64,000 nt of DNA. Origin: Pyrrhosoma nymphula (taxonomy: Eukaryota; Arthropoda; Insecta; Odonata; Coenagrionidae). The stretch lies in NCBI GenBank assembly GCA_963573305.1, contig OY754329.1, positions 81,244,576 to 81,308,575 of the forward strand, written 5' to 3'. How positions within the stretch are numbered: the stretch's first letter is position 1; each line of letters begins with the position of its first letter. Of this stretch, positions 24,714-35,573 are shown piece by piece. The position numbers and the translations under genes are program-made. Under the pieces are notes generated by a model. It made no database searches, was not told the DNA's origin, and saw nothing but the letters and a program-made list of their open reading frames with translations.

Positions 24714-24885
24714 AAACATAATAAAAGATACACTGTTGTATGTTCCGCAAAGGTTTACTTGACCGACCCAGGTTTCGACATGTACACTATGTCACCTTTG
24801 AAAATGACATAGTGTACATGTCGAAACCTGGGTCGGTCAAGTAAACTTTTGTGGAACATACAACAGTGTATCTTTTATTATGTTT
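24714..24885. repeat. 81-bp-arm hairpin element (GACCCAGGTTTCGAC family)
   Basis: Arms 24714-24794 and 24805-24885 are inverted copies with only a few mismatches (around AAACCTTT/AAACTTTTG), separated by 10 bases (CCTTTGAAAA). The arms start with AAACATAATAAAAGATACAC and hold GACCGACCCAGGTTTCGACA. The plus-strand right arm gives TGTCGAAACCTGGGTCGGTC, the same core as in the 1153-1250 hairpin. It has no open frame. The structure could fold as RNA into a single long stem. The group relation to Penelope-like termini is inference. Confidence 0.75.
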
Positions 24886-25284
24886 CCTGTCACCAAGTTC
24901 CACCAAATGTCGCCATCTAGCCTTAAGTTGATTCTTCTGAAGAAACTAATACCTATTTCGATACCCTTTAAAAGAGACCAATTTCGGAGAAACGTTCCTC
25001 CCGCACAAATTATTCGATTCAATCGGGGTTAATTTGCTGAGACAGTCCCAAATCCCCAGAGAATCAACCATTGATTGAAAAAACAATCTCCTTACAGAAA
25101 TGTTCATTTATTCCAACGTTCCAATTACTTTCATTCGAGCCTGAATTGTTCTCTTTTTTTTGTAACTCTTTTTGCCGGGAAAGGTGAACAATTTTCACAG
25201 AAAATTATTTCAGCTCATTTATTCATTTCATTTTTATTTTTAAGAAAAAGACCTTATGTAAGGAAACGAAGGTAAGGTTTATAA
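24886..25284. other. No recognised feature
   Basis: AT-rich DNA; a short frame at 25075-25275 has no motif. Confidence 0.4.
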
Positions 25285-25670
25285 AGAGATGGATACAGAG
25301 CGCAGCGTTGTGTGGTGCAGAAACCTCTATACTGGTGTAAGAGGACGAGGAAAGACATTTTGTATATAGATGGATAGAAGAGAGGCATTTTGTATATGGG
25401 CGTGGAGGTGAATAAAGACTGTGCAGTGGACGAAGGTGAAGACAAACGTCGTCTAGCTTGGAATGACGGGAGAGGATGGGAGGCTATTGGGGATACGTAT
25501 GAAAAGGAAAAGTAAGCATATGGTAGAGAAGAAGCGATCTGATACTGACAGTCGTGATAGGAGGAAGGATGATGATCAAGCGGACAAGGGAAGGCGGATC
25601 ATAGACTAATAGGGGTATAAATTGAATGAATGAGGACTCAAAACAACTCAGATGAATAAAGACCAATAAT
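25285..25670 (+). mobile_element. Decayed LINE tail
   Basis: The plus strand gives ALCGAETSILV followed by EDEERHF and RWIEER. This matches the A-LYGAETWTL-KED-+RLEAFEMWIWRRM tract that follows the reverse transcriptase in many insect LINEs. Downstream come pieces such as ERMGGYWGYV and KGRRIID, which may be the arginine/glycine-rich tail. A short internal duplication (CATTTTGTATAT at about 25358 and 25386) and several stops disrupt it. Only the C-terminal part is present. Confidence 0.4.
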
Positions 25671-25679
25671 ATCTGCAAT

Positions 25680-27555
25680 TAGAAACAACTTTAATAGTAT
25701 TTTCCTCCCAGTTGCTATACGTGTGAATTCTGATTACTTCATAATTAAAATATCACTGTTTTCCTAAGTTACCTTTTGTTCAAGTATTGAATATTTCGGA
25801 AAAAAAACTACCCTGAGTAATTTCAAATCAGCCAATCAAAGTAAGCATCAAAATCTACCATGCGCTTTATATTTCTTGGAAAATTCTGCTTCAAAACAAT
25901 TTGACCTAGAATAATTCTATAGATATCATTTTTCGATATATTCAAAATACCTGGAATTTTAGTGGGAGAAAAAAAAACATGATGAGAGAAGCAAAAATAA
26001 TAATATCGAGCCAGTACGATTTTTGCGAAAGAAAACACTTTTTCGGAGTCTTTCGGGGGACCATTCACGATTCCCTTCGTTTTGGAAATACAGCGTCTTT
26101 GAGGCGGCGTTTCATCAGCAATGGAGGAGCGCAACATTCATCAATATCTGGGATTCGAAATCCCAGTAAACTGTAGGAGCGTCCCTAAAGCTTTGAATAA
26201 ACATCCGAACCGAAGCAAATCTCGGAGCAAGCGGACCATCCATTGAGAGGAATCTGCTTGGGACTGCGAAGACACAAGCTGTCTTCCCTCTCCTCTCCTA
26301 CATTTGATTTCACGCAAGGGACTGCTCGTTCTATGTCAACTACTGCTTCAGTAACACAAAAATTTAATTAACGCCGAACCGTCCTTAAATTCAAACTACA
26401 CGTGCTGAACCACATCAAATTACCAGTATAGTTATAAGGAGAGCAGTTAATGAGGAATTGAACTGACCAGGATTAGAGTAATTACCTACAAAATTGGAAA
26501 AGATGTTCAAGAAATTCCGTCCGGTACTAACATATTAGGTACATGATTCCTTTACTCCGAAGTGCTATGTTCCCCATCTCACGACAGTAATCATTAATCT
26601 GGATAAAAATTTTAAGAATTAGAGAAGATTTCCCACATTTTCATTTGGTGATTACTTTATAGACACAGGATTCTCATTGATGAAGAAATATATATTAAAT
26701 ATCATGGCACTCAACGTTATTATGGATAAAAATATTCGGAATTAGACAAATTACAAAGTAAGAGAACATGTTTGAGTAATTCCACCCGGTTCTGACTATA
26801 ATAATATTCTCATCTCTGACTCATTATTCTCATCTCTGAATAAAAATTCTCTTCCAAAATATAGGTAGACTAGATAACTCTTAAATAAAATACTTGTAGA
26901 AAAATATTATAGAAGCACCATTTTACAGAGGTTCCTGTGCACGCAATGCGTGTCTTTAATAAGCGGCTCTTCATTCACGCAATGGCTCAGAAATACCTTC
27001 GAAGAGAGACCTGAGAACATTTTGCTCTCAGTAATGCATCTTATATGACCAATTTTGATTAATTTATGGTACTAACCAAACCATTCATCAAGACATTTTA
27101 TCTGATGTTCCAGAATAGGTCTCAACGCAAATAGGGCGCTTTTAACTCCATTTTACAAATTAATTCATCTTTATATTACGGCGTCGCCATCAAATTACTT
27201 GGTACATGAAATAATTATACAAATTAACAAGTCAATCTTTATTTATTAAATTACATAAATTTACGAGGGTGCATGAAAAGAGCCACGAAATTTTCCGCTC
27301 AACCAAATGTCTTCAAACCTACGATGCATGAGCTATTCATTTTTTAGCAGATTGTTGTGCATGCAGGTTCCTAAAGGTATATAGGGTATACAAATGGTAG
27401 TTCAGCGGATACTAGAAATTGATTAACATTCTATACAAATTTTATAAAAGCTAAGTGAAACGAAATCACAAACAAACCTTGGTTCTACATAATCACTTTC
27501 GTCACTAATTGTTGTTGCTAATCTCCTTCATGACTGCCAAATTCCTATTCTGTCA
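25680..27555. other. No recognised feature
   Basis: AT-rich anonymous DNA. Two overlapping frames, 25823-26137 (-, 104 codons) and 25979-26176 (+), lack domains. A perfect 19-base palindrome, CTGGGATTCGAAATCCCAG, lies at 26148-26166. Confidence 0.4.
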
Positions 27556-27692
27556 GTGAAGACTTCGCGGGTTTTCCACCATGTCAGTTTTTCAGCCAAA
27601 GCTGACATTTTGATGGTAGAATCGTCGAAACGAATCGAAACGTCAGTTTTGGCTGAACAACTGACCTGGTGGAAAACCCGCGAAGACTTCAC
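27556..27692. repeat. Hairpin element with about 50-bp arms
   Basis: GTGAAGACTTCGCGGGTTTT at 27556 pairs with AAAACCCGCGAAGACTTCAC ending at 27692. The match continues inward through CCACCATGTCAG and TTCAGCCAAA on the left. The centre reads ATTTTGATGGTAGAATCGTC then GAAACG, and GAAACGTCAG recurs 13 bases later. The centre again has the order TGATGG-stem-GAAACG. It has no coding capacity. The motif GTGGAAAACCCGCGAAGA resembles GTGGAAATCCCGGGAAGA of the hairpin near 60930, so these two are probably relatives. Confidence 0.7.
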
Positions 27693-27747
27693 TCACAATG
27701 TACTACAGGAAAGCATTAAGCCTTTCCTATTCTGTTTTTGTCTTCAA

Positions 27748-28270
27748 CACTAATCCATTCCAATTTTGAGGAAACCGGGACTAGCCACGGTAGTAACCTT
27801 TACGGAGTCACCCGCAAGTGCACATAAGTGCGATATTCCACAGGAGAAAAATCATTCGAACCCGGATCCCTCGATTTCACGCCGAGTGCTTTAACCAGTT
27901 AAGCTACCGAGGCGTCCTTCTCCCCTGTGGATTATTGGTGGCTTTATAGGAACATGGTGGTCATGACTGCCAGAAATATGATGTCATTAGCAGTCTAAGT
28001 CGTGCGCTAAGCGCCACAGTCCGTGAGGATAAAGCCGTACATAGAACACAAGGAGGTGTTCGCTGTTGACCAATTTTGAGGAAACCGGGACTAGCCACGG
28101 TAGTAACCTTTACGGAGTCACCCACAAGTGCTCCTGTGGAATATCGCACTTATGTGCGCACGGTATCTTAACTGGTTAAAGCACTCGGCGCGAAATCGAG
28201 GAATCCGGGTTCGAATCCCGGTCAAGGCGAATGATTTTTCTCCTGTGGAATATCGCACTAATCCATTCCA
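27748..28270. mobile_element. Rearranged double SINE flanked by 15-bp direct repeat
   Basis: CACTAATCCATTCCA occurs at 27748-27762 and 28256-28270. Inside are five parts. First, a segment of about 60 bp (27760-27821) beginning CCAATTTTGAGGAAACC. Second, a tRNA-like head in reverse (27822-27930; B box GGTTCGAATGA on the minus strand, A box near 27895). Third, about 140 bp of unique spacer. Fourth, a direct copy of the first segment (28070-28131; one visible mismatch). Fifth, a forward tRNA-like head (28145-28230). The sequence TCCTGTGGAATATCGCAC brackets the forward head at 28132-28149 and 28241-28258. The unit looks like one SINE that suffered an inverted duplication, or two nested insertions. 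Confidence 0.65.
28145..28232 (+). mobile_element. tRNA-like SINE head, forward copy
   Basis: GGTATCTTAACTGGTTAAAG is a good A box region, and CGGGTTCGAATCCCG at 28207-28221 is a perfect B box inside a perfect T-arm-like stem. The anticodon region GCGCGAAATCGAGG does not give a confident anticodon stem. The head is followed by GCGAATGATTTTTC. It is likely a polymerase III promoter of the SINE and not a tRNA gene. Confidence 0.6.
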
Positions 28271-30596
28271 TAAAATCTTTCAACGACCTAATGATTCTCA
28301 TATTGCTCTTTTATATATTTCCAACATGCTTGAAATTTTTCAGAGCTTCCTAACTTCACAACCTCGACTACCTAACACTAAATACCGGTTTATTATTCTT
28401 GAAAAACCTTGAAAATAACACTATGTATCGAAATCATGGTCAGTAATTTTTAAAAGTGTATGCAAATTTTACAGTTGTGTTTTCTCTCAGGAAAATGGAG
28501 ATTTCATTAATATGGATTTTTAAATACCTTTCCATGCCTATGTCTCAAAAGGCACATAGGCTTCATTTAGAAATCAGCTAAGAGCTTGTCTGAAAGTTCG
28601 TCTTACATCCGACTCATAGAACTACTTGGCCCTCCTTAATACCATAAAGTTTTTCTTTTAAACTTTTCCCTGAGTAAGGGCCATTAGCTTATCCTACTGA
28701 GCATTCCCGCAACCTACAGGTTTTCTCCTCTTACGTTATCTAGAAGTGACAGGGTACTTTAGTCTTGAATTGTTCCTCAAAATTGTCTCATGTACTTGGT
28801 TAAGCATTTCTAGCATAAGACCGATTAGAAGAATTGTAAAGTAAATCTAACCCGGAACACTCATTTAGCAGATAAAGTGTTATCTTGCCTAAAACATACG
28901 AATAGCATTGATGAACTGCTTCTTTCACTCTTAATGACAAGACAGTTTCCGAAGTATTTGCTATAACAACACGATATTACTGTCATTGAAATAACTTACA
29001 CCGTAGCGGCAGCTGCGAGCCACCTCAGTGATTCCCAAAGGCGCGAATTTAGCATAAAACTGCTTACCTGAATTTTCTGTAATGTATGGCATGCCTGTTG
29101 GCGGCATGTAATCACTAATATACGAATCTGCGCAGCAGGAGTACTGAGTACCTAGTCAATGAAGCACATTTTGTGAAGTTAATTCCATCATTTGAGTGAA
29201 TGATTCCTAAAAATATTATTTTCCTAAAACCCTTTTTTATTGAATGAATATACAGAGATAGAACGATATTTCTTTATTAAGAGCAATATACCTACCTCAA
29301 TTGAATTCATAGTTCGAAAATGACACAATTTCAAGTCCCATTAGTACTGACATCCAAAGGCGTTGTCCTCATTTTAAGATAGATGAAAGTGTAATTGTTA
29401 TACTTTCAATGGAATGTTAGTGCACGATCTCTTTTTAGAGAAATAAAAACTGCAATTAGCTGGTTTTGTACCTATCATTAAGAACAAACTTTTAGACAGA
29501 AGTTCAACAGTATGCATTAGAAATTGGAGTGGTGGCTCTTTTAGCCATATATTTAGGCTTTAATGCATGCTCTAAAATAAACAAATAATATTATTTAGAA
29601 GAAAAAGAAGATTTATTAAGTTAACTCCCAAATAAAAATTTAGTTTATAACGTATAACGTTTATTCCCGTGCGTCTAATATCACACAATATGCTATTATT
29701 TGTAAGAAACACATTGAAGTCATTCGGGCAAAGCTAAATATTGAACCAGAAATTTCACTTGCTTCTGGTATTCGTTTCAATATTGCATTCGTTAACTTTA
29801 TTTTTTTATAATAAATCATAGAATATAACGAAATTGTTCGTTTAAATAAGCAAATTAGTTGTCTTTACTAAGAATTTGTAATTTTCTGGGAGCTGATTGG
29901 CGGACTGTTGCACTGAAAGTAACGAGAAGAGCTTGTAAACTTGTTTAAGAAACAATCGAAAAAATTAGCATACTGAACATTAATTCATTTCCGAATTGGC
30001 AAATAAAACATAGCACGCAGTCACGCAACAGGAATGTTTACTGATTCACCATGGAAAATCGCCGAGAATTCACCCGTTTGGTGGTGAAATCGGCCAACAT
30101 ATTTCACCGACAACGACGGACTCTGGTTCAAATTCCGAACAATTAACAGTTAAAAAAAAAAAATCAAATTTGCTCTCATAAGTTTGATATATTTGTACAC
30201 CTATTGGAGGTTCGTTGTAATAGACATATCTAGATGAAATCACAACCAATTGCGCATGCGAATCCTCCTCAGTTACGGAAAAAATAAATAGGAACAATTG
30301 TGTAAAAATTTACGTCATGTAGTCCTTAACTATTAGAATAAACTGTCAACATTGGATATGATGTTTGATTGCTATAAGTAGACTAGCTACTAGTGGTGCC
30401 ATTAAAAGAATACAACAGTTTCATTACAACTATTTCGCATACGAAACAGTTTCAAAACGAAATAGTTCCGTGCAACACCCTGTTGCGGACAACAGCCAGA
30501 GGCACACCAAACAGACAGTTACAATATGACTGGTAGTTTTGTATTTTGTGTAATAAGAAATATTTCGTTTTATTCTACCACTACTTGCTACCCTAA
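28271..30596. other. No recognised feature
   Basis: AT-rich anonymous DNA. The minus frame at 30070-30297 has no motif. A long A run and many short T runs are present but nothing diagnostic. Confidence 0.4.
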
Positions 30597-30702
30597 ATAC
30601 ATTCTTTGGGTATCCACGCAGGCATAGCGAGCAGTGAAACGTTCCATAAGACTCATCTTCTATACCAGAAAAGGGTATGTTATATTTTTAAGGTGATCTT
30701 AC
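30597..30702 (+). repeat. Dispersed repeat, copy A (see 31676-31783)
   Basis: This piece and 31676-31783 align in the same orientation: ATACATTCT, then TCCACGCAGGCATAGCGAGC against TCCACGCAAGACACAGCGAG, then ACGTTCCATAAGAC against ACGTTCCAAAAGAC, then CTATTTTTATAT-like sequence. By eye about two thirds of positions agree. The family and function are unknown. Confidence 0.5.
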
Positions 30703-31675
30703 GTTCCAGTGTAGCCGGGACAGTACCAGTTTTGTAGTATCTGTCCAAGGAATTACCAAAATACTAATAAACCCGTCTTCAATATTTCCATTTCCATTGA
30801 ATGGAAATCTCTTTTAAAATTGGAACTAAAAATTTACCGAAATAAATTAAAATTATAAGTACAACTTTTGCCCTTTGATTTTTAATTGCCCTATTTGATT
30901 TCTCTTACTCTTCTATTGACTTGTCTTGTTCTTGTTGATAGCCCTTAAACATTCATTCCATGTATGTGCCTTTTAAAATCAGTTTAACATTTTATTTATA
31001 AGTTATTTTTCTTATAGAATGAGAATCTAAAAAAACAATTTTAAAGAGTATTACTGTTGGAATCGCTTTCATTTTTCATAATCCAAATTGATAATTTTCG
31101 CCAAAGCACAACTTCACAAGCATAGTTTAAGATTAATTATGGTCGTTAATATGTCTTGTAAAGTTATAGATTATACTGTTTTAGGCCAAAAAGCATACTA
31201 CATCAAGTGACTACAGAAGATTTCCTTAAACATTTCACAAACCTTTTAATAAGACGATGGAATTCGTCCAACATTGGACGTCATCACGTCTCAAGTCCAA
31301 CAGAAAACATCATTCATTATATGATGCCCACTTTTGAATGAAACTGGTCGTCTAAGTATAAAGTCAGAGAAACGGTGACATTCCACACAGTTAAACCTTG
31401 CTCTATCAAGTTCATTGAATGCAGTGTTTCACTAATTATGTTCCGCGGGACACTGGTGTTTCGAGGAAAGTTGATGGGCGTTCCGCGAAAACCACCAATA
31501 GCATTATATTCAGCAACTAAAACGGAACGGTTTTATATCTGTGAAATACGAAAAGTTTTCCGTTAAAACTTCAAGATTCAAAAAGTGTTCCGTAGCAGGA
31601 AAAGTTAGGAAAAACCTGATCTAATAAATTATTTAAATCTGTCTCTTGCCGCAAAAAATATGTGAAACACACTCA
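30703..31675. other. Anonymous DNA between two repeat copies
   Basis: No gene seen. The short frame at 31375-31566 has no motif. The region could be the inside of one larger element bounded by the copies at 30597 and 31676, but no other sign supports that. Confidence 0.35.
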
Positions 31676-31783
31676 ATACATTCTCCTGATGTCCACGCAA
31701 GACACAGCGAGCGGACACACGTTCCAAAAGACGAGCGTCCTCCACAGAAAAAAGAGCCACGCTATTTTTATATAATATCACGC
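31676..31783 (+). repeat. Dispersed repeat, copy B (see 30597-30702)
   Basis: Direct-orientation relative of copy A, about 1.08 kb downstream. It shares CCACGCA, CAGCGAGC and ACGTTCCA anchors and the T-rich end. Terminal direct repeats around 1 kb apart could also come from an LTR-like element, but copy boundaries do not start with TG or end with CA in a consistent place. Confidence 0.5.
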
Positions 31784-33544
31784 AACATATTCATTAAAGG
31801 ATTCACTCTGAGTGTATGGAGGGCGTACTCGTGGAAAGCTTTAGCCTCTCCCTCTCCTCGCTTCGTAACCTTCAATTATATTCTCTCCCCCTCCCCCAAA
31901 CAACGCTACCCGCATCTCAAGCGCCCATCACACGCGATCCTCCCCTTTCCCTTGGATGGATGGATTTCCCACTCGGGCTTATCCCTTATTTCGCCGCGGC
32001 TTAACCGCGACAGTCCCGGCGGCAGCCGCGGGGACCCAAATGGGTTTTGACGGGGAACTCGGGGACCTCGGGAGGGGTAGGAGAAAGTCACACACGTGGG
32101 AGGCTCGCATACAAAAACGGCGAAACTACATATCGCTCTGGGGCAAATTGTTTTTTCCACCGACTGGCATTCAGGGGATGCCTCATAGTCAAAATAAGCA
32201 CACGATCACATAGGCTGTATCCAGCATTATTTTATTTCTATAAATTTATTTATTTACTTTTTTATCCTTCACATCCCTGGCATATGGTTTTGCTTCAAGC
32301 TCCCCCTTTCTCTCTTACCTCCAAAAGAATCCCACGCCGAGGGCATTGGTATTTACTCATTCGAAGATACTTAGAAAAGGATGGGTAGGCGCTGAAAGGC
32401 CCGTGAGTTTTTTTTCGTATTTCTTTGTGGCGACGATGTGGAAAAATCATTACGTCTAATCCTTTCATGCTCCAGTTCAATGGTTCGCATGTCTCGTGGT
32501 TCATGGCGGCCAGGTGCCAACACTGAAATATCGATTTAGCTTCAACTTCAAAGCTAGGGAATGCTTTAAAATCGAACGTGTCGCAGAACAAGAGTAAGCG
32601 AGTTCCCGCGTCTGAAAAAGCACATTTGTACCAATTCAATATGTAAATAAAACCGTGACGGTGTGGTTTTAAATCCAATGAAGAAATTATAAATCACAAC
32701 TGAGTTCAAAGGTAATAGCAGCTTTGGTAAATGCCGAGTTATATTGCATCTGTAAGTCATCGGGAGGAATTCTGCAAATCCTCAAAGAGCGACTACTTAC
32801 GTAATTTAGGTTTAAAAAATTGACACTGGTTTTCAATCATTTACAATAAATATAACTTCTAAAACTGTTGTGAGCTGGGTCGTTCTCTTATAGTTTTGGA
32901 AGAGATGGTACGAGAGGGAATACATCAGCTGCTACTTAGAGTGTTAAACATTCTTCGTATTCCACAAGCAAAGTATGGCATGGTTTCAGTTGTGGTGATG
33001 TGCAAAGCTAATTCCTGCAGTGCTATACAGAAGTAGGAAACTTATACAAAAGACCTCTTAACATTCATTTGCACTTGCATTTTATATACGTAAAGGAACG
33101 CAGCTCAAGAGGACTGCGTTACATTTCCTTCATACTCGTACTTCAAACAAAGAGAACCCTGAAGTTTAATTCACCAAGGATTGGTTGCTACCATTCCGAT
33201 GGTTAATAAAAAAATTTGCTCCCTTACTCACTTTTACCCAATTAATTTACATTATGAGCAGTGAAGGTTTTACGGAACAGTGGGACGTGAAAACGTATTG
33301 CGATATTTTGAGGTACCAACTGTGATGTAAGTGAATCCGTTTTATGACGTAAAATATCAATTTTAGCGGCGAATCTTTTATACACAAGGAAGAAATAATC
33401 ATTAAAAAAAAACAAAATTACACATGAGATAACACCACGCTGTCAAAAATAGTGGGTTGAAATAAAAAAAACTATGCTGTAACTGGGGAGTTGAACTTGA
33501 CTCATGGAACGTCTAACAGAATGTGAAAGGCTTAGTCATGTATA
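31784..33544. other. No supported gene; GC-richer patch near 31.8-32.1 kb
   Basis: 31800-32110 is pyrimidine-rich and then GC-rich with overlapping frames on both strands (31646-32050, 31906-32160, 32047-32388), none with a domain. The minus frame 32295-32678 (127 codons) is the longest and also unrecognised. The rest is AT-rich. A small perfect stem GGAACGCAGC/GACTGCGTTAC-like lies near 33095-33120. Confidence 0.35.
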
Positions 33545-33721
33545 AAAATTTGTTTTAATCCACACTTTTTTATTTAAACTAACCGACCCAGGTTTCAGCA
33601 GTAATGTGCCATTATCAAGGCACCTTGATAATGGCACCAAGACCTTGACAATGGCACATAACTGCTGAAAACTGGGTCGGTTTGTTTAAATAAAAAAATG
33701 TGGATTAAAAAAATAATTTTT
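33545..33721. repeat. Hairpin element of the GACCCAGGTTTC group
   Basis: Left arm from 33545 (AAAAATTTGTTTTAATCCACAC) and right arm to about 33721 pair over about 80 bp, including ATTTAAACTAACCGACCCAG against CTGGGTCGGTTTGTTTAAAT. The arms then carry TTTCAGCAGTAATGTGCCAT and ATGGCACATAACTGCTGAAA. An inner perfect palindrome ATTATCAAGGCACCTTGATAAT lies at 33611-33632. The core GACCCAGGTTTC is shared with 24714-24885 and 1153-1250; the outer arms differ. No coding capacity. Confidence 0.7.
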
Positions 33722-34195
33722 AATCATGAATGCTTGTGACTTCCACAAAATTAAGCCTGATACAATTTCTTATGAAAGGCTTAGCTTATGCCGTATTACG
33801 AATCTTAAGGCCTTTAAAGTAAGCACAGCCGAAAATAGGTACGTAGGTAACTAATCGACGGAAAGTGAACTACATACACTTAATTCATAAACTAAATGCA
33901 AAAACTCGAGAAAATATACAAAGTAAAGAAAAATAAATTATTTCTTTTAGCTGAATAAAAACGAAGAAAGAAAAAATCATACTATTTGACCCACCATGTG
34001 ATGATACAGCCATCTTAGGCAACAAATACCGTGAAGACAAGGAATTCATCCAAGGACAGACAGAACAGGGGCAGACAAAGGTGCAATCCCAGAAAGCCTG
34101 TCATGAATTCATGAAGTTGAAATTATCATGAGAAATATTTTGCAATAAAACGCAAAGTTTATAAACAATTGAACGTTCTACGGCCGTTAAATTAA
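33722..34195. other. No recognised feature
   Basis: AT-rich anonymous DNA. The 12-base sequence AAACGCAAAGTT at 34148-34159 is repeated right after the foldback at 34415-34426. Confidence 0.4.
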
Positions 34196-34415
34196 TGAAA
34201 GAAAATGAATTCCCCAAGGCCGTACTCTTTGATTGGCGAATAACGGGGAGGGAGAGGAGGGATGAATAGGAAGTTGATAGGTTAGTTAACCAGACCGGAC
34301 AAACTTTTTTGTCCGGTCTGGTTAACTAGCCTATCAACTTCCTATTCATCCCTCCTCTCCCTCCCCGTTATTCGCCCATCAAAGAGTACGGCCTTGGGGA
34401 ATTCATTTTCTTTCA
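34196..34415. repeat. Nearly perfect 105-bp foldback
   Basis: Left arm 34196-34300 and right arm 34311-34415 are inverted copies, with two mismatches that I can find (GATTGGCG/GATGGGCG and GATAGGTTAG/GATAGGCTAG). The loop is only 10 bases, AAACTTTTTT. The arm is balanced in composition and contains a purine-rich tract (GGGGAGGGAGAGGAGGGATG). A direct repeat AAACGCAAAGTT flanks the unit, with an extra 36 bp on the left side. No tRNA-like, transposase or terminal consensus is seen. The near identity of the arms implies a recent event or ongoing gene conversion; a transcript would fold into a long double-stranded RNA. Confidence 0.9.
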
Positions 34416-34426
34416 AACGCAAAGTT

Positions 34427-35573
34427 ATTTCTAACATATGTACCGTACTTTATTAAATAGACTTGATATTAAAAAAAAATTTTTTAAGTGCCTCAGTATA
34501 AGAGCGAGGTTTTAGTTTTCCTATAAAGTAAGGCCGATTCCCTTTGTGGAACCGAGACATTAGAAAATCAAAATATTGGTACTTCGTATACTCCAACTTT
34601 ATTGAGCATCAGCTGATGGAAGAACTAGGTTGGGAGCCGTTAGGGACTCTGAGGCTACACAATAGGCTTCAATTACTTAAAAATTCAGATCAGGTGAGTT
34701 TCAGTCCGGCACTGAGAATATAATTTTACCCCGTGCTAGGAATGCTAGAAGCGACAAGATGAGAGATACACACTGCGTAGCTGATAGGTAAAAAATTTCC
34801 TTCTTTCTACGCATCATTATACAAGAAAAACGGCGTGACAATAACATAAGACACATCTTTGACATAAAACTCACCTCTGTCCTCTAACTCTTCCTTTTAC
34901 CTTTTCTCTCCCCTTTCATAGCTGGTGCCTAAAAAACCCCTGCCACACGCCTCGGAAGCAGCTCGCAGAGTAGTACGTATATGTACCTCGACCAGCTTCG
35001 AAATTAGGCTCGCCACATTACCATCAGACTCACGACATGACAGTTACCCTGGTAGATCGTCGACACTGGTCAAAGTTTGTGTAAATAAAGCGTGGAATAT
35101 AAGAAGTAATATTCTTTTGATTTTATATTTCCCTACAAAGCTTCAACTACGTACTCAAAGTGATCTCGTGCCATTGCGCATATGATTATATTGATAAATA
35201 GTTTTGGTAAGACAATCGCTCACACTAGATCAGTCTCGGGAGTAGGCTACGTCCGCTTGCTATGGAAAGCTGTCACATTGTGTCAAACTTTATATATTCA
35301 GGTAGGGCAATGAAGCTTGGGTCACATTTCTTTCCTTATTTACTGGAGGGGGGTGACTGAGCTTCCAAAACGGAGATGAGAATATAGTCCGAGTACCCTA
35401 ATCAAAATTTGTGTTACATAAGAGATCTTGGGAATTTTTCATATTGAAATAAACTACTCGGTATAATTCCACGCTTTATTGTTCTGGATGGCCCAGTTTT
35501 AGGCATATTATGTCATTTTGAAGGTAACAAGTGTTGAGTGGTTCGTCATTTTCAGGGTGAACAGCAAACCGGT
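34427..35573. other. No recognised feature
   Basis: Anonymous DNA. The frame at 34925-35185 has no domain. The upstream part of the Penelope-like element that follows should lie here if present, but I cannot read a reverse transcriptase in any frame. Confidence 0.35.
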
